Assembly: GCF_006716445.1 (NCBI RefSeq)
Contig: NZ_VFPA01000001.1
Location: 1,054,001 to 1,118,000, forward strand
DNA from: Pseudonocardia kunmingensis
GTDB taxonomy: Bacteria; Actinomycetota; Actinomycetes; Mycobacteriales; Pseudonocardiaceae
Reading direction: 5' to 3'
DNA: 64,000 bases
In this document: piece after piece, positions 35,373-44,364 of the stretch
Position numbering within the stretch: position 1 is the first letter of the stretch
Layout: every line of letters begins with the position of its first letter
The notes under the pieces: generated by a model
The model's database searches: none
Seen by the model: only the letters and a program-made list of their open reading frames with translations
Told to the model about the DNA's origin: nothing
Position numbers and translations under genes: made by a program

Positions 35373-36398
35373 TCAGCGCCGCCGGCCCCGCAATGCGGCC
35401 GCCGCGCTCAGCAGGAGCAGCACCCCCACCACGACCACGCCGCCGAGCGCCGCGGGCAGCCAGTCGGGCGGGCCGGGGTCGGCCGCGAGGTCCGAGCCGG
35501 GGGGCGGTGCGCCGGTGCCCGACGTGTCGACGGGCCGGGTCCCGACGGGGGTCGGTGCCCCGGCCATGGCCGTCGCCTCGGGGACCGCACGGATCTCGCC
35601 GAGCACGCCGCCGCGGGTCTCCGAGCCCGAGAGCAGGGTGCCGTCGTCGTCGAACGCGATCGCCTCGCCCTGCGGCTCGTCCGGCAGGGGTACGCGCACG
35701 GGGGTCTCGTTCAGGGCGGCGACGAGGTCCCCGTCCTGCACCGGGAACAGCCACGCGTCGGTGTAGGTGCGGACCGCGACCACGGCGCCGTCGGCGCTCA
35801 TGGCGGCGCCGGTCACCACGCGGGAGCCGATGCCGCCGACCGGGCCGCCGAGGGTGTCGGACGCGGGCAGCGCCAGCTCACCGACCCGCAGGAGCGGGGT
35901 GGGCCCGACGCCGTCGGGCGGGTCGGCGGTGCGGTAGAGCCCGGCGGGCCGCCCGACCTCCTTCGTCACCACGAACGGGCGCCCGCTCGCGTCCACCAGC
36001 AGCGCCTCGGCGTCGTGGGGGCCGTCGGGGTAGGTCAGGCGGTGCAGCCGGGCGTCGCCGCGCCGGGGCAGCACGACCACGGCGACGGTGTCGCGGCCCC
36101 GCTCGTTGTCGCCGGTGTCGCCGACCCACAGGGCGCCGTCCGGGCCGACGGCGAGGTCCTCGGCGTCGTACGGGTCGACGTCGGCGGTGCGGGTGTCCAC
36201 GACGGCGCAGGAGGACCGGTCGAGCCGGTGGACCTGCACGCGGCGGCCGCCGTCGCCCATGGCCCACAGGTCGCCGTCGTGCACGACCATGCCGGACAGC
36301 TCGTCGAGGCGGGAGTCGTCCACCGCGCACTCCGGCGACGGCGCGGGCACGGCCGCGACTGCGGCGCCCATCAGCAACGGGCCCAGCGCCAGGACCAC
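35373..36398 (-). CDS. Exported beta-propeller-like protein with C-terminal membrane anchor
   Basis: The 341-residue protein has a cleavable signal (residues 1-20, VVLALGPLLMGAAVAAVPAP), repeated strand-turn blades (GDLWAMGDGG, GALWVGDTGDNERG, GRPFVVTKEVG, GEAIAFDDDGTLLS), and a C-terminal helix (about 313-332) followed by RGRRR, the look of a surface-tethered extracytoplasmic domain. Its role is unknown; similar NHL/SMP-30-like propellers bind ligands or hydrolyse esters. The GTG at 36398 lies only 11 bp after the hflX stop on the same strand, so it is likely cotranslated with hflX. The start has no separate ribosome site. Confidence 0.65.
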   Translation of the reverse strand: MVLALGPLLMGAAVAAVPAPSPECAVDDSRLDELSGMVVHDGDLWAMGDGGRRVQVHRLDRSSCAVVDTRTADVDPYDAEDLAVGPDGALWVGDTGDNERGRDTVAVVVLPRRGDARLHRLTYPDGPHDAEALLVDASGRPFVVTKEVGRPAGLYRTADPPDGVGPTPLLRVGELALPASDTLGGPVGGIGSRVVTGAAMSADGAVVAVRTYTDAWLFPVQDGDLVAALNETPVRVPLPDEPQGEAIAFDDDGTLLSGSETRGGVLGEIRAVPEATAMAGAPTPVGTRPVDTSGTGAPPPGSDLAADPGPPDWLPAALGGVVVVGVLLLLSAAAALRGRRR

Positions 36399-36409
36399 CA
36401 GCGGTCGGA

Positions 36410-37876
36410 TCAGTGCACGGCGCCGTTCTGCTCGGGCGCCCCCACCACGGCGTACGGGAGCACGGCGGTGGCGAGCTCGGCGCCGACGCGGGCACGCATC
36501 CGGGTGCCGTCGGGCGTGTGGTCCTCGCTCAGGACCTCCCCCTCGGCGTGCACGCGGGCGACGAGCGAGCCCTGCACGTAGGGCAGGAGCAGGTCGACCT
36601 CGACCTCGGGGGTGGGCAGCAGCTCCGCGATCCGCTCGCGCAGCCGTGCCACACCGTCGCCGGCGCGGGCGGAGACGAACACCGCGTCGGGCAGCAGGTG
36701 GCGCAGCCGGGCCAGTTGGAGCTCGCCCGCGGCGTCGGTCTTGTTGACGACGAGCAGCTCCTGCGGCATCCGGCCGTCGTGCTGCTCACCGACCTCGACG
36801 AGCACCTGCCGGACGGCCTTGATCTGGTCCTCCGGCAGCGCGTCGGAGGCGTCGACGACGTGCACCAGCAGGTCGGCGTCGGCGGTCTCCTCCAGCGTGG
36901 AGCGGAAGGCCTCGACGAGCTGGTGCGGGAGGTGCCGCACGAACCCGACCGTGTCGGTGAGGGTGTAGGTGCGCCCGTCCGAGGTGGTCGTGCGCCGCGT
37001 GGTGGGGTCGAGGGTGGCGAACAGCGCGTCCTCGACGAGCACGCCCGCCCCGGTCAGCGCGTTGAGCAGGCTCGACTTGCCGGCGTTGGTGTAGCCGACG
37101 ATCGCGACCGACGGGACGTCGTGGCGGCGCCGCTCGCCGCGCTGGGTGGCACGGACCTGCTTCATGCCGGAGATCTCGCGGCGCAGCTTGGCCATGCGGT
37201 TGCGGATGCGGCGCCGGTCGAGCTCGATCTTGGTCTCACCGGGGCCACGACCGCCGATCCCGACGCCGCCCGCCGCCCGGCCACCGACCTGGCGCGACAG
37301 CGCCTCGCCCCACCCGCGAAGGCGCGGGAGCAGGTAGGACAGCTGGGCCAGCTCGACCTGCGCCTTGCCGTCCTTGGAGCGGGCGTGCTGGGCGAAGATG
37401 TCGAGGATCAGCGCCGTGCGGTCGATCACCTTGACCTTGAGCTTGTCCTCCAGCTGGCGCAGCTGGCCGGGCGAGAGCTCGCCGTCGGCGATCACGGTGT
37501 CGGCGCCGGCGGCGAGCACGGCGGAGCGCAGCTCGTCGACCTTGCCCGCGCCTATGTAGGTGGCGGGGTCGGGGCGCGACCGGCGCTGGACCAGGCCGTC
37601 GAGCACCTGGGAGCCCGCGGTCTCGGCGAGCCGCGCGAGCTCGGCGAGCGAGGCGCCCGCCTGTTCGGAGCTGCCCTCGGTCCAGACGCCGACGAGCACG
37701 ACGCGCTCGAGGCGCAGCTGCCGGTACTCGACCTCGGTGACGTCGGTGAGCTCGGTGGAGAGCCCGGCGACGCGGCGCAGCGAGCTGCGTTCCTCGAGCT
37801 CGTAGTCACCCTGCGTGGCGCGCAGCAGGTCGTCGGCGGAGGTGGACAGGGCGGGTTCAGTCATCGTGGAAGTCAT
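36410..37876 (-). CDS. hflX: Ribosome-associated GTPase HflX
   Basis: HflX binds stalled or stressed ribosomes and can split them into subunits. The 488-residue protein has an N-terminal glycine-rich HflX domain (TYIGAGKVDELR, and GGRGPGETKIELDRRR near residue 208) and the GTPase core: GYTNAGKSS (P-loop), DTVGFVRHLP (G3) and VVNKTD (G4). It belongs to the conserved actinobacterial run lexA-hflX-dapF-miaA. Here an ArsR-MFS pair lies between hflX and dapF. The ATG at 37876 or 37864 is possible. Confidence 0.95.
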   Translation of the reverse strand: MTSTMTEPALSTSADDLLRATQGDYELEERSSLRRVAGLSTELTDVTEVEYRQLRLERVVLVGVWTEGSSEQAGASLAELARLAETAGSQVLDGLVQRRSRPDPATYIGAGKVDELRSAVLAAGADTVIADGELSPGQLRQLEDKLKVKVIDRTALILDIFAQHARSKDGKAQVELAQLSYLLPRLRGWGEALSRQVGGRAAGGVGIGGRGPGETKIELDRRRIRNRMAKLRREISGMKQVRATQRGERRRHDVPSVAIVGYTNAGKSSLLNALTGAGVLVEDALFATLDPTTRRTTTSDGRTYTLTDTVGFVRHLPHQLVEAFRSTLEETADADLLVHVVDASDALPEDQIKAVRQVLVEVGEQHDGRMPQELLVVNKTDAAGELQLARLRHLLPDAVFVSARAGDGVARLRERIAELLPTPEVEVDLLLPYVQGSLVARVHAEGEVLSEDHTPDGTRMRARVGAELATAVLPYAVVGAPEQNGAVH

Positions 37877-37885
37877 GCTCCCACG

Positions 37886-38425
37886 TCAACGCTCCGGACG
37901 TCGTGTCTGATTCCGCGCGTCGCCCTCCCCGGGGTAGACCGAGAGGTAGACGGCCACGGCCTCACCGCCGGGGACGTCGGGCCGCCCGGCGTAGGCGTCG
38001 AGCACCGCGCAGAGCTCGGCGCGCAGCGCCGCGGCGTCGTCGGGGGACAGCTGCACCGCGAGCCTGCTCTGCTCCAGCGCGCCGACGCCCACCTCGGTGA
38101 CCTCGTCCAGGTAGGCCTCCAGCATCGCCTCGGCCAGCGACGGGTCGTGGGCGCCGTCGAGCGACCAGGACAGCCGGGTGCCCCGGTACGGGATCTCCCG
38201 CGAGCCCCGTGACCCCCGCCGGACCGGGAGCGCCTCCAGGAAGCCGTGCCGGACGAGGCGCCGGACGTGGTGCAGCGTGGTGGCCGGGTCGCGGTGCAGC
38301 CGCGCGGCGATCTGGGCGTTGGTGAGCGGCTCCGCCAGCGTCAGCCGGATGATCCGCAGCCGGACGGCGGAGGCCAGGGTGGCGGCCTCGGCCTCGGTGG
38401 CGGGCCTGCGGCGCGGGGCACTCAT
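37886..38425 (-). CDS. ArsR-like winged-helix transcriptional regulator
   Basis: The 179-residue regulator has a winged helix in its first 75 residues (ASAVRLRIIRLTLAEPLTNA, then IAARLHRDPATTLHHVRRLV) and an acidic helical C-terminal part. No metal-binding cysteine pair typical of ArsR/SmtB is visible, so it probably responds to an organic ligand. It is divergent from an MFS exporter 52 bp away and most likely represses it. The pair interrupts the usual hflX-dapF neighbourhood, suggesting a later insertion. It ends 9 bp from hflX on the same strand. Confidence 0.82.
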   Translation of the reverse strand: MSAPRRRPATEAEAATLASAVRLRIIRLTLAEPLTNAQIAARLHRDPATTLHHVRRLVRHGFLEALPVRRGSRGSREIPYRGTRLSWSLDGAHDPSLAEAMLEAYLDEVTEVGVGALEQSRLAVQLSPDDAAALRAELCAVLDAYAGRPDVPGGEAVAVYLSVYPGEGDARNQTRRPER

Positions 38426-38477
38426 GCCGGAAGCCTAGTCATTGACGCTTTCCAATCAGTGGACCACGCTGGATCGC

Positions 38478-39707
38478 ATGAGCTTGTGGCGCCACCGCGA
38501 CTTCCTGCTGCTCTGGTCGGGCGAGGCCCTGAGCCAGGTCGGCACGATGGTCAGCCACCTCGCGCTGCCGCTGCTCGCCGCCACCGCCCTGCACGCGACC
38601 CCGTGGCAGATGGGACTGCTCGTCGCGGCGGAACGCGCCGGGTTCCTGCTGGTGGGCCTGCCCGCCGGGGTGCTGGTGGACCGCCTGCCGCGGCGCCCGG
38701 TGATGATCACGGCCGACCTGGTGCGGTTCGTCCTGTTCGCGAGCATCCCCGTGGCCTGGTGGCTCGGGCACCTGGGCTTCGGGCAGCTGATCGCCGTCGC
38801 GCTGCTGGGCGGGTTCGCCACGGTGTTCTTCGACGTCGGCTACCAGTCGGTGCTGCCCGCGGTGGTCGGCCGCGGCGGGCTCGTCGAGGGCAACGCGAAG
38901 CTGGAGTCGACGCGGGCCGCGGCCGAGGCGGCCGGGCCGGCGCTGGGCGGTGGCCTCGTGCAGCTCGCCGGGGCCGCGAGCGCGGTGCTGCTGGACGCCG
39001 TGAGCTACCTCGTCTCCGCGGCCTGCCTGGCCCGGATGCGCACGGTCGAGGTCGTGGCGCCGCGGGAGGAGTCCCGCACCCTGCGGGCCGACATGGGCGA
39101 GGGCCTGCGCTACGTGCTCGGCCACCCGCTGCTGCGCCCGATCGTGCTGTGCACGGGCACGGCGAACCTGTTCGGGGGCGTCCTCGCCGCCGTCTCCGTG
39201 CTGTTCCTCGCGGGCGAGCTCGGGCTGTCGGCGGGGACGGTGGGGCTCGTGCTGGCCGCGGGCAGCGTCGGCGGGGTGCTCGGCGCTCTCACCGCAGGCC
39301 GCTGGATCCGTCGCTTCGGGCAGGCGCGGATGCTCGTCGCGGCGCTGCTCGTGACCGGCCCGGTCGCCCTGGTGATCCCCCTGACGAGCGCGGGTGCGGG
39401 CCTGGCGTGGTTCGCGCTCGGCACGTTCGCGGTGGCGTACGGCGGCGTGGTCTACAACGTGGCGCAGGTCAGCTTCCGCCAGACGGTCTGCCCCGACCGG
39501 CTGCTGGGCCGGATGAACGCGAGCATCCGCTTCCTGGTCTGGGGGACCATCCCGGTGGGCGGCCTGCTCGGCGGCGCGCTGGGCGAGCTGCTGGGCCTGC
39601 GCGCGACGCTGCTGGTGGTGGGCGCCGGGATGGTGGTCGCCCCGCTGTGGCTGGTGGCCTCGCCGCTGCGCCGGCTGCGCGAGCTCCCCTCGGAGGTCGC
39701 GGGGTGA
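38478..39707 (+). CDS. MFS transporter, enterobactin-exporter-like (MFS_3)
   Basis: The 409-residue, twelve-helix membrane protein begins MSLWRHRDFLLLWSGEALSQ, the standard N-terminus of the EntS-like MFS branch, with motif A as AGVLVDRLPRRPVMI near residue 70 and FRQTVCPDRLLGRMNAS in the second half. It likely exports a siderophore or drug-like compound. The ATG at 38478 is chosen over an earlier TTG/ATG frame because homologues start there; the ribosome site is weak, so the mRNA may be nearly leaderless. It is divergent from the ArsR-like gene. Its stop is 4 bp from the dapF stop (convergent). Confidence 0.88.
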   Translation: MSLWRHRDFLLLWSGEALSQVGTMVSHLALPLLAATALHATPWQMGLLVAAERAGFLLVGLPAGVLVDRLPRRPVMITADLVRFVLFASIPVAWWLGHLGFGQLIAVALLGGFATVFFDVGYQSVLPAVVGRGGLVEGNAKLESTRAAAEAAGPALGGGLVQLAGAASAVLLDAVSYLVSAACLARMRTVEVVAPREESRTLRADMGEGLRYVLGHPLLRPIVLCTGTANLFGGVLAAVSVLFLAGELGLSAGTVGLVLAAGSVGGVLGALTAGRWIRRFGQARMLVAALLVTGPVALVIPLTSAGAGLAWFALGTFAVAYGGVVYNVAQVSFRQTVCPDRLLGRMNASIRFLVWGTIPVGGLLGGALGELLGLRATLLVVGAGMVVAPLWLVASPLRRLRELPSEVAG

Positions 39708-39711
39708 GCGC

Positions 39712-40554
39712 TCAGACGGAGCGGGCCCACCACTCGGGCGTGAGCTCGCCGTGCGCCACGAGCACGGCCGGGCCGTGCAGGACCGTGGTGCCGTCCGCGA
39801 CGGTGACCCGCAGCCGCCCTCCCGGGGTGCGCACCGCGACCTCCCCGGTGTCGCGGCCCGCGTGGCGCAGCGCGGCCACCACGGCGGCGACGGTGCCCGT
39901 GCCGCACGAGCGGGTCTCCCCCACGCCCCGCTCGTGCACCCGCATGGCGATCTCGCCGTCCTCGTTCAGCGGCGTCAGGAACTCGACGTTCACGCCGTGC
40001 GGGAACAGCGCGGGGTCGTGACCGGGCGGGCGGGTGAGGTCGAGCCCGTCGATCGCGAGGTCGGTGACGCACGCGAGGTGCGGGTTGCCGACGTCGACCG
40101 CGACGCCCGCGAACGCGTGCCCGTCCACGCTCGCCGTGCCCTGCGCCCCGACCGCGGCCGCGCCCATGTCGACCGAGACCTCCTCGCCGTCGACGCGCAC
40201 GGTGCGCACCCCACCGCGCGTGCCCAGGCGGAACTCGGTGCCGGGCAGCCATCCGGCGTGCTCGAGGTAGCGGGCGTAGACGCGCACGCCGTTGCCGCAC
40301 ATCTCCGCGACGCTGCCGTCGGCGTTGCGGTAGTCCATGAACCACTCGACCCCGGGCACCGGCTCCGGCCCGTCCCGCAGCGCCTCCCAGCGCACGACGC
40401 GCAGCACCCCGTCGGCGCCGATCCCGCGCCTGCGGTCGCAGAGCGCGGCGACGCGCCCGGGCGTCAGGTCGAGCTCACTCGCGGGGTCGGGGATCAGGAC
40501 GAAGTCGTTCTCCGTGCCGTGGCCCTTGCTGAACCGGACGTCGCGGGGATGCAC
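39712..40554 (-). CDS. dapF: Diaminopimelate epimerase
   Basis: DapF converts LL- to meso-diaminopimelate for lysine and peptidoglycan synthesis. The 280-residue cytosolic protein has both catalytic cysteines: EMCGNGVRVYAR near residue 86 and TRSCGTGTVAA near residue 218, plus FSKGHGTENDFVLIPD at the N-terminus. The GTG at 40554 is one base after the miaA stop, so the two are cotranscribed and probably coupled, as in mycobacteria. Confidence 0.97.
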   Translation of the reverse strand: MHPRDVRFSKGHGTENDFVLIPDPASELDLTPGRVAALCDRRRGIGADGVLRVVRWEALRDGPEPVPGVEWFMDYRNADGSVAEMCGNGVRVYARYLEHAGWLPGTEFRLGTRGGVRTVRVDGEEVSVDMGAAAVGAQGTASVDGHAFAGVAVDVGNPHLACVTDLAIDGLDLTRPPGHDPALFPHGVNVEFLTPLNEDGEIAMRVHERGVGETRSCGTGTVAAVVAALRHAGRDTGEVAVRTPGGRLRVTVADGTTVLHGPAVLVAHGELTPEWWARSV

Positions 40555-40555
40555 G

Positions 40556-41458
40556 TCACGAGCCTACGTGGCGCCGCGCCTCGGCGATCGGGTCGCCGTG
40601 GCCGGCCTCCAGCCACCGGATCCGGGGGTCGCGGCGGAACCAGGACCGCTGGCGGCGGACGAACCGGCGCGTGGCGCGCACGGTCTCGGCGGCCGCGGCC
40701 TCCAGGTCACCGCCGCCGTCCAGGGCGTCGAGCACCTGCTGGTAGCCCAGCGCCCGCGAGGCGGTGCGCCCCTCGCGCAGACCGCGCCCCAGCAGGTCGC
40801 GGGTCTCGTCGACGAGGCCGGCGGCGAACATCCGCGCCACCCGGCGCGCCACCCGCTCGTCCAGCTCCGCGGTGGGGCGGTCGACGCCGAGCAGCACCGC
40901 GTCGTAGCGGGGTGTGCCGCCGGTGGACAGCCGCGCGGGGAAGGGCCGCCCGGTCAGGGCGATCACCTCCAGCGCGCGCACGATGCGGCGGCCGTTGCTG
41001 GGCAGCACCACCTCGGCCGCGGCCGGGTCGACGTCGGCGAGCCGCGCGTGCAGGGCGGCCGGGCCGCGGTGGGCGAGCTCGGCCTCCAGCCCGGCGCGCA
41101 GCGCGGGGTCGGTGCCGGGGAAGTCCAGCTCGTCGACGACCGCCTGCACGTACAGCCCCGAGCCGCCGACGAGCACCGGCGTCCGGCCCGCGGCGAGCAG
41201 CCGCTCCACCACGGCCCGCGCGGCGCGCTGGTAGGCGGCCACCGAGGCGGCCTCGGTGACGTCGAGGACGTCGAGCAGGTGGTGCGGCACGCCCGCCCGC
41301 TCGGCGGGGCGCAGCTTCGCGGTGCCGATGTCCATGCCGCGGTAGAGCTGCATCGCGTCGGCGTTGATCACCTCGCCGTGCAGCGCCGCGGCGAGCGCGA
41401 TCCCCAGGTCGGACTTGCCGGTCGCGGTGGGCCCGACGACGGCGACGAGGCGGGTCAC
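40556..41458 (-). CDS. miaA: tRNA dimethylallyltransferase
   Basis: MiaA adds a dimethylallyl group to A37 of tRNAs reading UNN codons. It precedes the methylthiolation done by MiaB, encoded about 3 kb away. The 300-residue protein has the P-loop VVGPTATGKSDLGIAL at the start, NADAMQLYRGMDIGTAK, the GGSGLYVQAVVD motif, and a basic C-terminal tRNA-binding segment RATRRFVRRQRSWFRRD. The GTG at 41458 places the P-loop at residue 9, as in homologues. A 270-bp gap upstream separates it from the divergent DUF349 gene. Confidence 0.96.
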   Translation of the reverse strand: MTRLVAVVGPTATGKSDLGIALAAALHGEVINADAMQLYRGMDIGTAKLRPAERAGVPHHLLDVLDVTEAASVAAYQRAARAVVERLLAAGRTPVLVGGSGLYVQAVVDELDFPGTDPALRAGLEAELAHRGPAALHARLADVDPAAAEVVLPSNGRRIVRALEVIALTGRPFPARLSTGGTPRYDAVLLGVDRPTAELDERVARRVARMFAAGLVDETRDLLGRGLREGRTASRALGYQQVLDALDGGGDLEAAAAETVRATRRFVRRQRSWFRRDPRIRWLEAGHGDPIAEARRHVGS

Positions 41459-41728
41459 GGCTGCGGACCTCGGCCCGGGAGCCGGACGGCGGCGCCTGGC
41501 GGGAGCACGCAGCGCAGCGTAGAGGTCGCCCGGGACGGCGCGCTCGACGCCGCGTACCGCCCGTCCGCGGCGCGGCGCCCGTCCGGGCTGTTCCGGTCCG
41601 ACCGCTGAGCTGTTTGAATCGCGGGACGGCCACCGGTTCCTGGTGAACCGGCCACGGCCGACGTGCACGGCCCCGCCTCCGGGCGGGGCGCCCGCCATCG
41701 CAGGTGGGCCGGAGCGAGGAGGACGACC

Positions 41729-43759
41729 GTGTCGGAGCACCAGGGGAGCGGAACGCCGGAGCCGGGGGGCGACCGGGCTGCGGAGGACCAGCGGACCCCC
41801 ACGTCGCAGGCGCAGGGCACGGGCGCCGGATCCGAACCGGGCGCGGGCGTGGAGGCCGACGCCACCGCCCCCGCCTTCGACGCGGACAGCCCGGTGCACC
41901 CGGCCCCGCAGGGACCGGGCGGCGAGCCGGACGCCGTCGACGCCGCGCGGACCGCCGCCGACCCCGCCGCCACCGAGGCGGCCCTGCCCGCCGACCCGGC
42001 GGCGGAGGGCCTCCCGGCGACGCAGGCGACTTCCGAGACGCCCGCCGTCGAGGACCCCGACCGTGCCGCCGCCGTGCAGGCGGCCTCCGATCCGGCCGCC
42101 ACGGAAGCCGCGCTGCCCGCCGTCGCCCCGACCGGCACGCCCGACCGGCCGACACCGCCGACCGACGGCCCGGTCGCCGAACCGGCACCGGCCGCCCCGC
42201 CCGCGGGCAGCAGCCCGTCCGCCGCCCCCGCCGACCCCGCCCCACCGGCCGGCAGCCCGACGGGCGGCGCGACCGCCCCGGCCGGGAGTGCCTCCGCGCC
42301 CGCGCCCGGCACGCAGGCAGCACCTCCCGCGCCGGCGCCCGCCGGGCGGGCGGCACCCGCGGGCCCGTCCGCCGCGCCGGTCCCCGGGCCGCCACGACCG
42401 GGTCGTCCCCCGGTTCCCGGCCCGCCGCCCGGCCGGCGTCCCGGCGCCCCGCGTCCCACGCCGCCCCCGGCAGCGACGCGGCCCGAGCCTGCTGCCGCCC
42501 CGGCCCCCGAGCCGGTCACCCACACCTCCCCCGTCCCGGAGGCGAGCGCTGACCCCGGCCGCTGGGGCCGCGTGGACGCCGAGGGCACCATCTACGTGCG
42601 CACCGCCGACGGTGAGCGGGTCGTCGGCTCGTGGCAGGCGGGCGCGCCGGAGGAAGGGCTCGCGCACTTCGCCCGCCGGTTCGACGACATGCTCACCGAG
42701 GTGGAGCTGCTGATCACCCGGCTCGCCACGGGCGGCGCCGACCCGAAGCACACCCTGAGCAGCGCGAAGGCCCTGCGCGACGGGCTCGACGAGGCCACGG
42801 TCGTCGGCGACCTGGTCGGGATGCGCAGCCGCCTGGACGAGCTGGTCACCGCGGCCGAGGACGCCGTGGGAGCGGCGCGGTCGGCCCGCGACGCCCAGCG
42901 CAGCGCGGCGGTCGCCCGCAAGGAGGCGCTCGCCGTCGAGGCGGAGACGCTGGCCGCCGAGGCCACGCAGTGGAAGCAGGCGGGCGACCGGTTCAAGGCG
43001 ATCCTCGACGAGTGGCGCACCATCCGCGGGATCGACCGCAAGACCGACGAGCTGCTGTGGAAGCGGTTCTCGAAGGCACGGGAGTCGTTCAACCGCAGGC
43101 GCGGCTCCCACTTCGCCGACCTGGACCGGCAGCGGTCCACCGCGAAGGCCCGCAAGGAGGAGCTGGTCCTCGAGGCCGAGAAGCTCAGCGACTCGGAGGA
43201 CTGGGGGCCCACCGCCGCCCGCTTCCGCGACCTCATGACCGAGTGGAAGGCGGCCGGGCGGGCCCAGAAGGACGCCGACGACGCCCTCTGGCAGCGCTTC
43301 CGCACCGCCCAGGACGCGTTCTTCGCCCGCCGGTCCGACACCTTCGCGGAGCGGGACGCCGAGTTCGCGGCGAACGCCGAGGCCAAGAAGGCGCTGCTCG
43401 CCGAGGCCGAGAAGATCGACACCTCCGACCCGACCGCGGCCCGCGCCGCCCTGCGCGCGATCCAGGAGCGGTGGGAGGAGATCGGCAAGGTCCCGCGCGA
43501 CGACATCCGCCCGCTCGAGGGCCGGCTGCGTGCGGTGGAGGAGAAGGTGCGCGAGGCCGCCGACCGCCAGTGGCGCCGCACCGACCCGGAGGCCGAGGCG
43601 CGCGTGGAGCAGTTCCGCGAGCGCGTCGCCCAGTTCGAGGCCCAGGCCGAGAAGGCCCGTGCCGCAGGCGACGCCCGCCGCGCCGCGCAGGCCCAGAACC
43701 AGGCCGACCAGTGGCGCGAGTGGCTCTCCACCGCGGAGCAGGCGGTGCAGCACCGCTGA
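41729..43759 (+). CDS. DUF349-repeat protein with long Ala/Pro-rich N-terminus
   Basis: The 676-residue protein has a disordered Ala/Pro/Gly region over about residues 1-275, containing an 11-residue internal duplication (DPAATEAALPA, twice). A coiled-coil-rich C-terminal half follows with at least three DUF349 units marked by W-K-x-A / W-x-x-I motifs (RFKAILDEWRTIRGID, RFRDLMTEWKAAGRAQ, AIQERWEEIGKVPRDD). Each unit is about 70 residues of paired helices. The family occurs in the same place in mycobacteria, between miaA and miaB, but its function is not established. The GTG at 41729 follows GAGGAGG. Two hairpins follow the stop. Confidence 0.88.
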   Translation: MSEHQGSGTPEPGGDRAAEDQRTPTSQAQGTGAGSEPGAGVEADATAPAFDADSPVHPAPQGPGGEPDAVDAARTAADPAATEAALPADPAAEGLPATQATSETPAVEDPDRAAAVQAASDPAATEAALPAVAPTGTPDRPTPPTDGPVAEPAPAAPPAGSSPSAAPADPAPPAGSPTGGATAPAGSASAPAPGTQAAPPAPAPAGRAAPAGPSAAPVPGPPRPGRPPVPGPPPGRRPGAPRPTPPPAATRPEPAAAPAPEPVTHTSPVPEASADPGRWGRVDAEGTIYVRTADGERVVGSWQAGAPEEGLAHFARRFDDMLTEVELLITRLATGGADPKHTLSSAKALRDGLDEATVVGDLVGMRSRLDELVTAAEDAVGAARSARDAQRSAAVARKEALAVEAETLAAEATQWKQAGDRFKAILDEWRTIRGIDRKTDELLWKRFSKARESFNRRRGSHFADLDRQRSTAKARKEELVLEAEKLSDSEDWGPTAARFRDLMTEWKAAGRAQKDADDALWQRFRTAQDAFFARRSDTFAERDAEFAANAEAKKALLAEAEKIDTSDPTAARAALRAIQERWEEIGKVPRDDIRPLEGRLRAVEEKVREAADRQWRRTDPEAEARVEQFRERVAQFEAQAEKARAAGDARRAAQAQNQADQWREWLSTAEQAVQHR

Positions 43760-43765
43760 GCCCCT

Positions 43766-43798
43766 CCTGCCGCCGAGCGCGACATGTTCGGCGGCAGG
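43766..43798 (+). terminator. Hairpin just after DUF349 gene
   Basis: CCTGCCGCCGA (43766-43776) pairs with TCGGCGGCAGG (43788-43798), an 11-bp perfect stem starting 6 bp after the stop codon, with an 11-nt loop. It is probably the terminator of the DUF349 gene. Confidence 0.7.
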
Positions 43799-43830
43799 GA
43801 GCGGGGTGCCCGATGGTCAGGCTCCCACCC

Positions 43831-43879
43831 GACGAACGGCACGCTCGTCGGTACCTAGCAGACGAGAGTGCCGTTCGTC
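43831..43879. terminator. 19-bp inverted repeat between convergent genes
   Basis: GACGAACGGCACGCTCGTC (43831-43849) faces GACGAGAGTGCCGTTCGTC (43861-43879) across 11 nt, with one mismatch in 19 bp. It lies 11 bp from the stop of the downstream minus-strand gene. A bidirectional terminator is likely, though the arm length is unusually large. Confidence 0.7.
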
Positions 43880-43890
43880 ATGCGAATCCC

Positions 43891-44364
43891 TCAGCGGCGC
43901 GTCGCGATCCGCACCCAGGACGCCGCCAGCACCAGCACCGCGAGCACCGACAGCACCAGCCCGATGCCGGCCCCCGTGGCACCGACCGGCACCGCGATCT
44001 GCCGCGACCAGATGGCCCAGATCCCGGTGACCACCGAGAACCCGCAGCCGACGGCCGAGAGCCACGCCAGGCTCCACCAGCGGGTGGTCAGGGCGAGGGC
44101 GGAGCACACCAGCCCGAAGCCCAGCGAGGTGCCGGCGAACAGGGGCGGGAGGACGCCGAGCGGGGCGAGCCCGGCCAGCACCTCCCAGCCGTGCACCGAG
44201 CCGGTCCAGGGCAGCATGGTGCCGCCGATCAACACCAGCATCGCCACCGACACGACCATCCCGGTGGGGCCGGGATCGATCCCGCGGACGGCGCGCCGCT
44301 CGGCGTCGCGCAGCTCGGCATCCAGGGCGGCGAGCTCGTCGGGCACCTTCTCCTCCTCGGTCAC
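43891..44364 (-). CDS. Four-helix membrane protein, Rv2732c-like
   Basis: The 157-residue protein has a charged cytoplasmic N-terminus ([18 protein letters not shown]) and four hydrophobic helices (about 29-47, 58-80, 84-105 and 115-140). It directly follows miaB and its GTG overlaps the miaB stop by four bases (GTGA), so it is translationally coupled. A membrane protein of this kind sits after miaB in mycobacteria (Rv2732c), which supports family identity by position; function is unknown. Confidence 0.75.
   Translation of the reverse strand: MTEEEKVPDELAALDAELRDAERRAVRGIDPGPTGMVVSVAMLVLIGGTMLPWTGSVHGWEVLAGLAPLGVLPPLFAGTSLGFGLVCSALALTTRWWSLAWLSAVGCGFSVVTGIWAIWSRQIAVPVGATGAGIGLVLSVLAVLVLAASWVRIATRR

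Noticed and set aside
41459..41728. Additional small gene between miaA and the DUF349 gene
   Set aside because: Open frames here lack ribosome sites and family features. The region is best read as a divergent promoter area.
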